Of a stretch of DNA of 64,000 nucleotides, positions 11,021 through 24,297 are shown in pieces (position 1 is the first letter of the stretch; every line of letters starts with the position of its first letter). Location of the stretch: positions 1-64,000 of the forward strand of contig JXTB01000562.1 in assembly GCA_002914805.1 (NCBI GenBank), in the 5' to 3' direction. Source of the DNA: Parasponia andersonii. Lineage: Eukaryota > Streptophyta > Magnoliopsida > Rosales > Cannabaceae. The notes under the pieces are model-generated. The model saw only the letters and a program-made list of their open reading frames with translations, made no database searches and was not told the origin of the DNA. A program made the translations under genes and the position numbers.

Positions 11021-14000
11021 TGTTTTGGAGAGTGACTACTTAGCGGGGATTTTCACGTAATTTTGGATGGAGTGCTTATTTTGTTTATGATTTTGCCTTT
11101 AGAATTATGTGTACGATTTATGTGTAGGTATGGCTATTTGGTCATTAATTTTTTGGGCTTTGTGATTTGGCCGAATTGCCCTTTGATCTTTGCATTTGGG
11201 GGAGTAATTGAGTTGGGTTTTGTAGTCTTTTTGTCAGGCCTTTGATTATTCCGTCTAATCCTTCTCATTTATCTTTGTTCTAATGTCTTCTCCTTCTCTA
11301 TCCTTTGAATATCTTTCTCTCTTTTCTTTCTTCTTTTTTCGCCTTTCTAGATCGTTTCCTTCTTTTTTTTTTTTGAAGATTCTGGTTTTGTTCGTGTTTT
11401 TTTTCCTTGGTTGTTTGTTTTAGGTTTTTGGGATTTCTCTTTTTTGGATTTTTTTTTTTGGGTTTATAGGCTTTTGCTTCTTTTTTTTTTTTTTTTTGGA
11501 TTTGGCTTCATGCATCTAAAGTGTTCTTCATTTTTGTTGTCTTCGTTGCTTCGATTTTTTTCTTCTACTGTATTTCCTTGATCTATTTTTTCTTTATGTT
11601 GTTGTTATTATTATTATTATTATTATTATTTATATATAATGTTATTCTTATTCTGTGTTGTTATCCATCTGATGATTATGCTTCAAATAGTATCTCTTTT
11701 CTTTGTCTTTTAGTTTATTATTATTATTATTATTATTATTAATTCTTTTTTTTGGCTGTGGAAATCCTTGGTGATTATGTTATTTAAGCTGATTTCTTAC
11801 TACTGTGCTTTGGGGTTCTTGGTTGGGCTTCGTTTTCTAGATGTGGGCTTCTTATTCTTTGGGCTTTAGTTTTTGTGCAAATTTTTCTTAATTTAAAATA
11901 TCTTATTCGTGTTTTCTCAAAAGTTCTATACTATTCTTGAAAATATTTTTAGAGTGATTTTCTTTTTTTTTTTAATTATTTATGTTTGATATTTGTTACA
12001 TTTTTTAGATTTTTAGGATAGTAATTATGATTTCTTCTTTTGTTTTTGGTGATCTGTCTATTAGTATTTATATAATTTGAATGTTATTTATAGAAACTCA
12101 TTTAATGTTGAGTTGATATTTCTATATTATTTTCGTCTAAGAAAAAGGAAAGAGAAAAAAAGACAAAAGAATGAAAAAAAATAATTCAATGTAGAGAAGT
12201 AAAATAAGAAAAATTCTTCTTTAATGCCTTTTTAGGATTTTTTTAACATATTTTAATGAGATATTTGTTCTTTTCATTATTTCAGAAGATGTGATCAATG
12301 AGCTTTTTTTTTTAAAAAAAAAAAACTTAAATATATTTCTTTTTTTAAAAATATGTCTTCATGTCTAGTACTGCCATGTGTGAAATTTTTTTTAATACTC
12401 TGTGTATCCTTTTCATTATGGTTTAACTATATATACTTGATTCATTTATTGTATTCCTCATATATTGTTTACCTCCATATTTCTCTTCACTCACAATTTA
12501 CTCACTTTTCTCTCAACCTACTTGATCATATTTATTTTCTTCCTACTTTTTTGTCTATTGTTTGTATAATCATTTACTGTTTGTAATTGGTATAAGGAGT
12601 TTTTCCTAGAAATATCTCCTGTATTACTACTCTTTATTATGTTCTATTATGTCGTTTTGTCTATTGTTTGTATAATCCTTTATTGTATCTAATTAGTGTG
12701 AAAAGTTTTTCTTGGAAATATCTCAAGTATTACTACTCTTTATTAAGTTCTGTTATGTTGTTTTTCCTCTGCTTCTTTTCAGTTATAACTATGCTTTGTT
12801 TTAATATTCATTAATATGTATCCTATGTTCTGTTGATGCAGTGTTAAGACATTTATTTCTTTATTGCTGTATTTAATATCATGTACTCTTCAAATATTTT
12901 ATTAGATACTTTTGCTTATATTTCCTTATCTTATTTATTAATACTAGCTATGTATCTTGCATTTTGCTTATATTTCCTTATCTTATTTATTAATACTAGC
13001 TATGTATCTTGCATTTATTCTGTTTAAATGTCTAGCTATTTTTTCTTGTGTTGGATGTTATAGAATGATCTGAAATTCTTTTTAATACTTCTGTATTTGA
13101 TTTGTTTAGTGTTTGTTTTTTAAGTTTTTTTTCTTTTTTTTTACTGGTCCCTTTATGCATCTTTTCACTTCTCTATTTTTTTTTCCTGTTACTTCTGTTT
13201 GTTCTTCTCCAAATCGTTTAGCTCTTTTTATTCTTCTATAAATTGTTTTAATAGTCTTTTTTTTGTTGTTTTTTTTTTCAACTTATTACTATTTTACTAT
13301 TTTTTCACTGTATTTTGTAACGTATTACATATTTGATAATGATGATCAAATGTCCCTTAATCATGTAGAATTAAATACTAACTGCCTATAAATTGCCGTA
13401 TACAATGGCTACTATTGTAAAGTTGAAGAGTGTGTTACTATACAAAATGGCAGTAGCTTAGTTTTTATTGAAGTTGTTTGGGTTTGACCTTAGAGTGTTG
13501 TTGGAAATGGCTATTAGGTAAAAGGTTTATGGTAATTTTATCATGGATAGGTATATTGTTATGGTTTTGCCCTTAGAATTATTTTTGTGATTTATGAGTG
13601 AATGTGTCCACCTGGCCTTTTCACTTCCAAATGATATGATCGAGTTAGTTTTCCTCTTATATATTTGAACAAGGCTTTTAATTGGGTCTTTTTTGCTTGG
13701 CCTTCAGTTATTCTATCAGATATTCTCTCATTACTCCTCTATTTTATCTTCAATCCTTCTCTATTTTTCTTTTTGTATTTTTTGACTTCATTCACTTGGT
13801 TATTTTGGTTTAGTCATGCATTATATTCCGATGATTCTATTTCTCTATTTTTCTTTTTGTATTTTTTGACTTCATTCACTTGGTTATTTTGGTTTAGTCA
13901 TGCATTATATTCCGATGATTCTATTTCTGTTATACGGCCAATATAATATATATGACAGATTTTTGTTATACGGCCAATATAATATATATGACAGATTTTT

Positions 14001-14150
14001 CTCATATGTTGATAATATTTTTTGTTTTTATCTAGTTGCCAAATACATCGTTTTTGCTTTCATGAGTGAGATGTTATTTCTAAGGTGGCTAGATAAAGAC
14101 TTAGATGCATTATCAAATAAATTTGCCATATATTGATAATACTTTTATAT
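11021..14150. repeat. T-rich region with direct repeats and many short tandem duplications
   Basis: The plus strand is dominated by T with some C over about 3 kb. A diverged direct repeat of about 250-290 bp brackets most of it (about 11020-11310 and 13495-13770, sharing GTTATTCT/TCTCATT/CCTTCTCTAT-type text). Inside are tandem pairs: about 106 bp (12552-12657 and 12658-12763, diverged), 52 bp (12911-12962 and 12963-13014), 84 bp (13757-13840 and 13841-13924) and 36 bp (13929-13964 and 13965-14000). There are also (TTA)n runs near 11603-11631 and 11715-11741. Open frames here are short, hydrophobic and produced by T-richness. No gene is supported. Confidence 0.6.
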
Positions 14151-14614
14151 ATCTAGGCCAAATGTTGTTTTTCTCTATTTTTGAATTGATTTAGATATAT
14201 TTATCTAGAGATATTATATAATTATAAAAGATAATAAATTAGTGAAATATGTTTAGTGATAAAGAAAAGAATGAAGATCTTAGTACAAAGGAGGATGAGG
14301 AAAACAATAAAATAGACTACAATTTATATTGTTATAAAATTATTGTACAATTGTAAAACTATTAAAGAAGTATTATTTTTATTATGTATCTGATTTTATT
14401 ACATGTATAATTTAATATTTTGTTTATTTGGACTGGATGACTTTAATTCTTTACCTAATGAAAATATTTTTTCCTCTATGACTAATATGAGTTTGAACAA
14501 TCAAACAAAAGTATAGTTAGCTTAAATAGTTTATATCCCAAAGTATATATATAAAATATGTGATTTTGGTTCAAAAAATAAGAGGGAAAAAAAAAGAAAA
14601 AGAGAGAGAGAGAA

Positions 14615-14679
<65 letters not shown>

Positions 14680-15309
14680 GTTCAACGATACTAGGAGTCT
14701 AGCAAAAAATAAAAATAACATCAATACTATCAAAGTATTTTGACCAAATAATACAAATTTATAACTTTAGCCATTAATACTATAACAATGAGGTAATACT
14801 ATAAAACATGATCACCGAAAATCAAGTTAATATATTCTAAATAGATGAATGCAATAAAAATCAATAAATAAATATAAGACAACCTAAAAAAAAAAATATT
14901 TTGATCATTTTATTTATAAATTACATTATTATACTATTCCATAGACTTTTAATAAAAACTATTAGCAAAGCAATATTTTTTTCTTCTTTTTACAGTCAGA
15001 TAAATAATAGAATAATGCCAGAAATATTTTTATCATCAAGATGTCAACGCAAACGATGTCATTATTATCTTCTAAATGAAAATTCTGTATTTATCCATGG
15101 TGATATTTCAGACCATCAATGTGAAAATTTTAGTATTATTTCAAAAAATTTGCATCGAACAAGGCTTATTCCAATATCAAGCTTTGCAAATTCTAAAAGA
15201 TGCTTTTCTCAGTCAATTAAATCGTCAACATCAACTAATTTTAACAAACAAAGTAATCATTTTACTTCCTAGAAAAATATAAAAAAAAATTACTTTTATC
15301 ACCATACAC
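14151..15309. other. AT-rich DNA with a (TA)n microsatellite; probable Helitron leader
   Basis: A short (AG)n run (about 14600-14613) is followed by a (TA)n microsatellite at about 14617-14673. Weakly coding-looking text from about 14900 (peptide RIMPEIFLSSRCQRKRCHYY) runs into the clear Helitron coding remains and may be its decayed N-terminal part. Confidence 0.4.
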
Positions 15310-17986
15310 TCAATTCTATAGGATATACTGATTTTATATTCCCATTTAATATAGTATTGCATGTGATAAAAAATATGTGTCATGATCTTAGAGATTACTC
15401 TTGTATCTGTAAATAATGTAGGGCATCCTTTTGGTTTGATGAGTCTATCAAAATGACTTATCTATCAAAATATAATCTGTATTATAAAAATAGAAAAGTT
15501 AAACTTTTCCTAATAAAAAATTCCTCTCCTTTATTAGATCAATTACTTGATTATTATGGAGGGCCTCTAAATACATATTTTTAAAAAAATATTCGACTCT
15601 TTAATTCTATGTTTGCATTTACATCTTTTGGAACAAATATAGAATAAAATATAAGAAATTCAGGCGGTGCATAAATTTTTAAAATTAGTGGTTAAATACA
15701 TCATCTTATGGAATCATTATTACCAACTAATAATAACTCTCAAAGATTTTCTCAATTAAATATATATATGATATAGAAAATAAAGTTGAAAACCGAATAT
15801 ATCAACATTTTTATTTGATGATACACAAAAAAAAGGCTAAAAAAAATTAATTACTGAAAACTTAATTAAAGTGATGAATGAAAATAATAAATTAGCAAAG
15901 GTTTTCCACATAGTTAAAGATAGATATAATGAAAATGAAATTCCATCTATGAAATTAAGATTAATAGGACGACGACCTATAAATAATGATCAATATGAAT
16001 TACCTACTTCAGATGATATAGGAGGTCTAATTGTTGGAGATATTGGTGAATATGAAGAAAGAAGAAACATTATAATTCAAAATAAAACAGATAATTTATA
16101 AAAAAAAAAATCACAAAATTTCATCCATCTTATATTGCCTTATAATATCCACTTTTATTTTCATACTGAGAAGATGATTACAAAATCGATTTAAAATGGA
16201 ATATAGACAGACTAGAAAAAAAACCTTCGACAAATAGAATACTTACGAGAGCATTCTATTGTTACCAAATACACTAGTATGAAAATGTAAATAATATTTT
16301 ATTCAAAAGCAAAGGGCTTTTTCCACAATATGTAGTCGATGTATATGCTTCTGTTGAAGAACATCGACTAGATTATGTCAAAAAAAAAAAATCAAAGCAA
16401 TTTAAGATCTGAAATTTATCAAGGTATCCAAGATGTTATTACCAGAGGAGATATAGATGCTAGAGTAATTGACAAAAGAATTATTCTTCTATCTAGCCAT
16501 ACTGGAAGTCCTAGAAAAACATGATTCAAAATTATCAAAACGTAATAACAATATGCAGACAGTATAGAAACCTTGACTTATTTATAACATTTACTTGCAA
16601 TCCGAAATGCCTTGAAATTACACATGTCTTAAATAAAATTCCTGGTAAAAAAACTTGAAGACAGACAAGTATAAGCATAAGAATTTTTAAAATGAAATTA
16701 AATCAAATTTTATCTACTATTAAAACTAACAAAATCTTTGGAACAATTATTGTAGTTTAGACTATGTTACCTAATTAAGTAAACAATAAAAAATATTAAT
16801 TCCTATTTTTAATAAAGACTAGCAAATTTTCTTTGTTTTTTATATTTATTTTGTAATGTAGATCTATACGTTATCGAATTCCAGAAATGTGGTTTACCAC
16901 ATTACTATTTTTATTTTTGGTTATATCATAATGAAAAATTATCCAAACCAACACAAACAGACAAATTTATCTTAGTTGAAATACCAAATCTTGAAAAAAA
17001 AAACCCATAAGAATATAGTCTTATAGTAGAATTCATGATGCACGAACTATGTGGTGCTGTTAAAATAAATGCTACATACAAGAAAAATTGAGTTTGTTAA
17101 AAAATGAATTATATAATTATATATTAAATGAATTACAAGATAATTAAATTTAAATTCTCCAACTTTAACAAATTTTAATTTACCTTTACTAACATGAGTA
17201 TTGATTGATGACTTAAATAATAAACTACTGCGAGAAGAATTAGACTATGATATTAATAAGTTAAAAGAAGAAAAATACTATTTTAGGGGGAAAAAACTAA
17301 ACAATGAATAACATTATATCTATGAACAAAGTATAGAAGTATTAAACAAAAATAAAATAAACTTTATTCTTCGTTTATAGATATGGAGGCACTGGAAAAA
17401 CTTATTTATAGAATACAATTATTATAAAAATCAAATCAAATAATAGAATTATTTTAGCTGTTACATAATTTGAAATATATTTGTTTTTATTATATAAAGG
17501 CAAAATGACACATTCAATAATTCAAATACCTTTATCAATTGATAAATTTTCTACGTGTCATATCAAAAAAGGAATTTAATTAACAAAATTAATAGAAAAA
17601 ATATAAGTAATATTATAGGATGAAGCATCAATGAATAATAAACATTGTTACGAAGCTTTGAATAATGCACTACAAGATTTAAAAATTAATTAAAACCAAC
17701 TTTTTAGTGGGATGATAATTATATTAAGTGGTGACTTCAGCAAATTTTGCATGTAATACCCGCTGGAACAAAAAAATATATAATAAACTAAGTTTAAATA
17801 ATTCTTATTTATGGTCATATTTTAAGTTATTATCACTAACATAAAATATGAGATTAAAAAATCCTAATATTACATAACAAAAGAAAAAAGAAATTTTAAA
17901 ATTTTCAAAATAGATATTAAGTGTTGAAAATGGTATTGCAGAAGGAATAAAAGATCTTGAAAATGAAGATACTCTTGAGTCATGCT
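15310..17986 (+). pseudogene. Helitron Rep/helicase gene, decayed, first part
   Basis: Readings in shifting frames match plant Helitron RepHel proteins in order. CRASFWFDES and LYYKNRKVKL (15420-15510) are followed by the LFNSMFAFTSFGT block (about 15600), then the N-terminal domain text KITKFHPSYIAL (about 16110), VDVYASVEEHRLDYVK (about 16330) and the Rep core FTCNPKCLEI (about 16590). The HUH region reads IEFQKCGLPHYYFYFW (about 16872-16920), where the usual second His is a Tyr. The helicase Walker A, YGGTGKTYL, lies at about 17381-17405, and DEAS (Walker B) at about 17620. Numerous stops and frameshifts show the gene is dead. The reading stops at 17986, where an LTR is inserted, and resumes at 19306. 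Confidence 0.85.
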
Positions 17987-19305
17987 TTGTATCATTAATC
18001 CTACTCTCATATTTTGAAGTTAACAAACATATGATTAAGAACTAATAATCTATTTGAGTGTATAGTAAGTTAAATTAAAAGGATCACCAGACATTTAAGA
18101 TAGATTAGATACAAGCTTGAAGACAAAAGTTCAAGATTACAAGACCTAGACTAGTAAAGGGTATACATTTAGTTCTTGTACTTGAATATTTGTTTACACA
18201 TTATATGATCTTACTTACTCAAATTTTTTATAGAATTGGATATTTTCAAACCAAAATTGTCAAAATTGTTTATCTCTAATTAAAATAAGAAATTTATTTT
18301 AGACAAGTTTTTAAAATGATTTATGAATTTTTATAGTTTCCATATAATATATAAAATCAATTTACGAAATCACATTTTGAAAATAATTGAAAAAGACTTG
18401 AAATAAAATTCAAAAATAGCTCTCGGGTATTTTCAGCAGACCGACCCTCAGAATTGGTCTACCGATACTCTCACATATTTTTAACAATTTTTCAAATTCG
18501 ACTGTTACAACTGCACTTTTAACGGCTAGTATTTTCGGTATACCGAAAGTATATTTTCGGTTTATCGAAAATAATAGATTGTTTGTCAAACAGTTTAAAA
18601 CGGCTAGTTTTCATTTTAGTCTATAAATAGAAGCTTTTCTAATACTTGAAACAACTTTTGAATATTCGTACATTGCTTTAACATACTTTCAAAGTGTTCA
18701 AATCAACTTTTGTAAATCAAACTTTCAAATCTACTTTTTCACAAAAATCACTTAAGCCAAACTAGATTATATCTTGTGTTATTATTTATTCTCTCTAGAC
18801 TTATCTTGTATCAATTATATTCTTAAGAAAGATTCTAGATGAGTGTTTTAACAAAACAAAATCAAAATTGAATTTGTGAGGTGAGGTTGACACTAGATTC
18901 ATAAACAACCCGGTTTAGGTGAAATTGGCACCAGAGTCTAAACAATCCGAGTTAAGCGTGATAGAGCTGGATTTAATCATATTATAAAGACAAGAGTGTG
19001 CCTAAGGAGAAACCACTTATTGTATAAAAAAGATGGTCAAGCTCATTCTCTTGATCCGATAGTGAAAAGCTCGAAGCAGGTTACTAAGAACTGGAGACGT
19101 AGATAAATCATCATGTTTGTTGAACCTCATAAAAATAGTGTTTGTATTTCTCTATTCCTATCTCTTTAATTTATTTATCTTAAGCTTATGTATGCATTTG
19201 GCTATTTTTACTTGCATAATTTACTTGCTTATCAATAAAAGTTTTTAAAAGTTTTTTAAACCCAATTCACTCTCTCTCTTGGGTTAGCTAATTTTGGGTT
19301 AACAT
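17987..19305. mobile_element. Copia-type LTR fossil (solo LTR), copy B, inside the Helitron
   Basis: This 1.3-kb segment is related along its length to 769-2423, with the same TTTTGAAG-TAACAAA start region, the same GACCTAGACTAGTAAAGGG block (here single) and the same AATTCAC-CTCTC end before TTAACA. It is flanked by the 5-bp direct repeat ATGCT (17982-17986 and 19306-19310), consistent with a target duplication in Helitron helicase sequence. No internal coding region is present, so it looks like a solo LTR. It is younger than the Helitron copy it interrupts. Confidence 0.7.
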
Positions 19306-20090
19306 ATGCTATGTGGATTAAAATACCAAAAAAATGCATAATACAATATGAATTAAATCCAATTAAAAAAATTAAGAATTAATATACGACGATTTGGATA
19401 AAAATTTTAACAATATTAATTATATACGATATAGAGCAATAATACTCCAAAAAATAAAATAGATGATGATATAAATAAATATATATTATCTTTAAAATCT
19501 TATAAATCAAAAGCTTATTATAGTTATGATACGATAAATAGCTTCAATTGAAAATATTGATGAGCTTAACTTATTATATCTTCAAGAATTCTTACATACT
19601 TTAAATTTTAACGGCATAGTACCATATGAATTAAATCTGAAAATTAAAACTTCAATAATATTATTACAAAATTTAAAGCAATCAATTGGATTATGTAGCA
19701 AGATAAGATTTTTTATTACACAATTAATAATTAGAATCCTAGAAGGTCAAATCATAAATTTTAATAATAAAAATGAAAAAAATATACATTCTAAGAATAG
19801 AAATGGTTGTAAATGAATCTAGATGGCTATTCACCTTAAGAAGACGACAATTTCTTATAAAAACCTGTTACACAATGACAATAAACAAAAGTCAAGGACA
19901 AATATTAAATAAAGTAAGCATTTATTTAGCAAATGAAATTTTTACATATGGTCAATTATATGTATCTTTGTCATGAGTAATAACTCTTAAAAGACTATAT
20001 ATACTAATAAATGAATCTATCAATAAAGATCTATCTCGTGTTAAAAATATAGTTTATAAAGAAGTTTTATATAATATTGCATGACTATAA
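19306..20090 (+). pseudogene. Helitron helicase gene, decayed, C-terminal part
   Basis: The helicase reading continues after the LTR with IKIPKKCIIQYE-like text, FLHTLNFNGI-like text (about 19590-19615), NLKQSIGLCSKIR-like text (about 19673-19710) and then a clean block from 19773 ([42 protein letters not shown]). The last block contains the conserved motifs V and VI of Pif1-type Helitron helicases. A stop follows directly, then ITLKRLYILI in frame. This is one pseudogene with 15310-17986. Confidence 0.85.
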
Positions 20091-20229
20091 AAATCACATT
20101 ATTAATTAAGCGTTATTAAGATATTATTTCACTATAAATATATGAATGTCTCTTCTAATATTCTATATACAAAATTTGAAAATAATCTTAATATAATTTT
20201 TATTTCATCAAATTTTCTGTCTTTGCAGT

Positions 20230-21256
20230 TAAACAAAAGAAGATGACAATGTCAATGTGATCTCGTAAACCAAATGAGATTTGTGGAATAATTGAAACTC
20301 GCATCAGCAAACTTTGGCATAACAATAATTTCTTAACTGGATACCTCATAAGTCTTGATTATATTTTGGTCAATCATGAGGCAAAAAATAATAATATTAA
20401 ATTATATTATATCACACCTTATTGTAATTTAATATAACTAATACATATATCATATAATGACTAAATATTTTTTGAATAAAATACAGTATAAAGCAATCCA
20501 TGGAACATTTAAAGCTTAAGATGCAAATTATATTTCACAACAAATAATTGAAGGATAAGTAAATCGAATCAACAATTTTAATATAGCATCAAATAAGCTG
20601 AAATACAAAATTGTTCCACATAATGCTATGTTGCAATTTGTCATAGTAATATCATTCATTCCGATGACAACTTTAACGGCAAACATTTCAATGCATAAAT
20701 TTTATTTCATAGATATTGATCAACTACCATCAAGGACAGATATTCCTGATATTTTATCAGGTATGATTTGTTACAAGAATATTTTTTTTTCATATTTATT
20801 AATAATTATTTAAATTTTCCAATCTTATTTTTTCCCTTTTTTTACTAGATGCTATTGGAATGCTAGTAGAAATATAAGAGATAGAAGAAAATAGTATTTA
20901 AAGAAAAACAACACCAAGACGAACATTGATAATACAGAACATCATGTAATTAATTACTTTATTACTAATATTCACATATTAAAAACAATTTTATTATTTA
21001 CATTGATTATTCTTTAACATTCTTTTATTTTAATTACAGGAGTGAAGAACTAAAAATCACTCTATGAGGAAAAACATCAAAAAATTTTAATATAGATATA
21101 TAAAAAATCGTAAAAGAACTAATTATAACAATTTTCACCTCTATGATAGTAAAACAGTACTTAGGTAGTTAATAATTATTTTATTTTACTAATAAATAAA
21201 AATACTGATGTATTTTAACTATATATTAACTAATATTAATTTTTATATTAAACATG

Positions 21257-21287
<31 letters not shown>

Positions 21288-22280
21288 TTGTAAATATAGG
21301 TACAACAATATATTATATAAATATAGACATCTTAGAAGCTAATGCACGAAGACAAGATAATAATTATTTTTTATATTTTTCTACATTATAAAATAAAAAA
21401 TATGATATTTTTTTCCTCATTTAATATTTATTTTTTTCATAATTATTTAGATTTCAACATATAGCATAACATGTTGAATGCCTTTCAGCATCTATTGTAA
21501 AACAAAGATAACCACCATAACCAAAAAAAAAAAATTAAAAAGCAGAAAAAAATTACGGAATTATATGAATTAGATCATCTGATACAACATGTAAAAACAA
21601 ATAAAATAATATCAATAAAAATGTTATTTTACACTATGATTTAAACTAACATTAAATTTTTTTTTTACTTCTAGGGAGTTAAATTTACAGTGAAGACGAC
21701 ATTATTTAAATTTGAAACAAATCAAGGTTGATATCATAATTCTTACCACCAATATTCCAGATAAGTTCGCGAGGTAGGAAACACATCAATTCCAAGTCCA
21801 CAGTACAAAATATAATTAAAGAATTTATATTAATATTTTGTTTTAATTTATTCACTTATGAAAAAAAATCACAATTTATATCATTAATCATTAATCATTA
21901 ATCAAAATATTTGTTTCTCTCTTTTACACTTAAGTCTTTTTTCATAATATCTTTTTAACATGTACATGTTAAATACCAAAATCCAAGATGACATGGGTTT
22001 TACAGTGATAACAATATTTGAAAGAACAACTCAAGTTCTAATCAAAAAGCCATATTCTATATTAACAATATAAGAAGGCTATTCTAATCTAGTAATACTA
22101 TCGCTAATAACTGAACAATTATGCAGACAAACTAAAATATTTCAAGTTTATTTTAGAACTAGAGGAGCAGTAATAGACACAATTGTATTAAAAATATTTG
22201 ATAATAATGAATCAGTCGTATTATCCCTTCCAGCACCACCAACTATCTCAAAACAGAATCAATACTAATCTTACCATTAG
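20230..22280 (+). pseudogene. RPA70-like (OB-fold) gene of the Helitron, decayed
   Basis: Downstream of the helicase, scattered readings resemble the replication protein A large-subunit-like gene carried by many plant Helitrons. They include INNFNIASNKLKYKIVPHNA and FYFIDIDQLPSRTDIPDIL (about 20565-20760), DAIGMLVEI (about 20851), a later OB-like piece with FKFETNQG near 21680-21730, and FTVITIFERTTQVLIKKPYS (about 21995-22060). The order RepHel then RPA matches known plant elements, where RPA is thought to bind single-stranded DNA during rolling-circle transposition. Intron-like AT-rich gaps and many stops separate the pieces. The Helitron 3' terminus (hairpin plus CTRR) was not located. Confidence 0.65.
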
Positions 22281-23605
22281 ATCCAAAAACATCTATTCCA
22301 AAAAAAATTACTAAAAGATAAAAAATTATTATCAATTTATATTTAATTTAATAAAATTTAACATTTATTATTAATAATTTAAATGATAATATATTTTTTT
22401 GAATCTAGATTAGAAACAACATCAGCAGAATGATCAAAGAAAAAAAAATCAACTAGGTGATTAATTTATTTACACTTAAAATAAATATGTTATATTTTAA
22501 TAAAAAAAATTCAATACCTTTTCTTTTCTTTTTTTTTAAATAAACACATAATTGCATTTTACTTTTTCTCCCTATTCTAAAAAAATTATTTTTTTGATTG
22601 CAATGACAGACAACAAGAGAAAAAATAAAGCAAAATTTATGACACAAATCATTGATCACTTTTTATTACAATAACATTTTGTAATATTTGAAGCAATATT
22701 CTATAATATTTTAGACAAGTATCATCTTATTGTAAAAAAAATTATTTCTTAATGTAAATAATATAACTACTGTTTCATAAATAATTATTTAATGACTACT
22801 ATGATTAAATTGTATTGGTTTTACTGGGAGATTGAACAGAAGTTTGAAGAACGGTATACTCTTATTATAGAGATACTCCAATCAAGATAATTCTCTGATC
22901 TTAGACTTAAATAGAAACATGATGGTAATATATAGAACTGACAAAATTAGAACAGTACCATTTATTAGACCAATTCATTATTTCTAACAGTTTTTTTTTT
23001 TTGTTTCTAACTTATACCATTTTTTGTTTCTTTCTTTATTCTTCTTTTTTTTCCCCAAAAATCAGTGTCTATTTTGTTCGTTGGTTGTCTCCATTCAAAG
23101 CAATTATAAATGTGAAGTTTAGTAGCTGAAAGTAATAGCTAACAAAGAAAAACGTTTGGTGTATGTAGTTAAGTACTTTGATTTATGTCTTACCTTTTGC
23201 TTAAAAAACTAAGGTCGCCTTCGGTAACTATTGAATAGTAATTTTCTTTAATATCAAAAAGAAGAAGAAAAAAAGCAGTAGAGCAAAAAAAACTGTATTA
23301 AAAATTTCAAGGCACAAAATTTAATTCATAATCAAAATTTTCTTTTAGGAAACAAAAGTTCTTTCATTTTTTTTTTTTTTGCTACTCAAGTTTTTAGTAA
23401 TCTATTAATATGACAACCCAATGAGAACGATCTCGACGAGCACCTCAAACGATGTTGACAACCCTAGTGATGCAAATATCAAATAGTTTTTATCCGCTTA
23501 ATTTACAAAATTATCGATATCTAAATTTTGTGTTTCCTAATCATAAGAATTAAATAAAACCTTGAATTTCATTAAAACTCGTACGATAAAAATAATATGT
23601 TTCTT
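22281..23605. other. AT-rich flank of the Helitron, nothing recognised
   Basis: Contains poly-T and poly-A runs and no supported gene. The Helitron 3' end is probably in the first part of this stretch. Confidence 0.35.
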
Positions 23606-23614
23606 GGTCATATT

Positions 23615-24288
23615 CTTTTTTTTTTAAGGGAAAATACTTTCATTAATAAAAGAAGGATAATACAATACACATAAAGAGACTTTTGATTATAAAACAGACA
23701 AATATAAAAGATTGATGAAAGTACTTGGAAGAAAATTGCACACTAGGATCTTCGTAAAATCGACTCATGAGGGGATTTTTACAGATCGCTGTTAATGAGT
23801 GCTTCGATAGAATTTTACGTCTGAATAGTTGACTCGTTGTGACCTTTCTTTTAGCAATCATTGTTGGTATCTCTTACTCTTCATTAAAAATCTACATAGG
23901 GACAAATACTATCTTACACACTATCCAGATCTGATAAAAAATCACCATTGATCTAGATTTAGGTGGACTAAGATAATAAAAACATAAAAAAAAAAAAATA
24001 CTACAAACCATCACAAATCTAAATCTGGAGTATTAAAACTACCTTAGATCTAGAATTAAAAGAAAAATTATCTCCCACATAGGATGATTATTTAATAATA
24101 CTACTAAAAGCAGGAAAGAAAACTGTAAAAAACTCTATATCAGATAGAGAAGACTCCTCTTTTCAAGTAAGGGAGACACTTGTTAATAGAGGCGAGTTAC
24201 TACTATCTACTGACGGAGTACATGAGTAATTCTAGAGAGAAGCGACTCTCTCTCTCTCTCTCTAAAGACCTCCTAGAACTTCTATTCC
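23615..24288 (-). mobile_element. LINE (L1-type) 3' end fragment
   Basis: Read on the minus strand, the segment ends with TTTATTAATGAAAGTATTTT and an A-rich tail (plus-strand T run at 23616-23623), the usual 3' terminus of plant L1 elements. The flanks GGTCATATT (23606-23614) and GTTCATATT (24289-24297) form a probable target duplication with one mismatch. At about 0.67 kb and with no reverse-transcriptase reading it is a 5'-truncated copy or a related short non-autonomous element. A (CT)n run lies near its 5' end (24247-24263). Confidence 0.5.
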
Positions 24289-24297
24289 GTTCATATT

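Noticed and set aside
11521-11742. Hydrophobic open frame of 73 codons
   Set aside because: Produced by (TTA)n and T-rich repeats; poly-Leu/Tyr composition is not a real protein.
13665-14136. Two hydrophobic open frames with an internal repeated peptide
   Set aside because: The peptide repeat is just the 84-bp and 36-bp tandem DNA repeats translated; no family is recognised.
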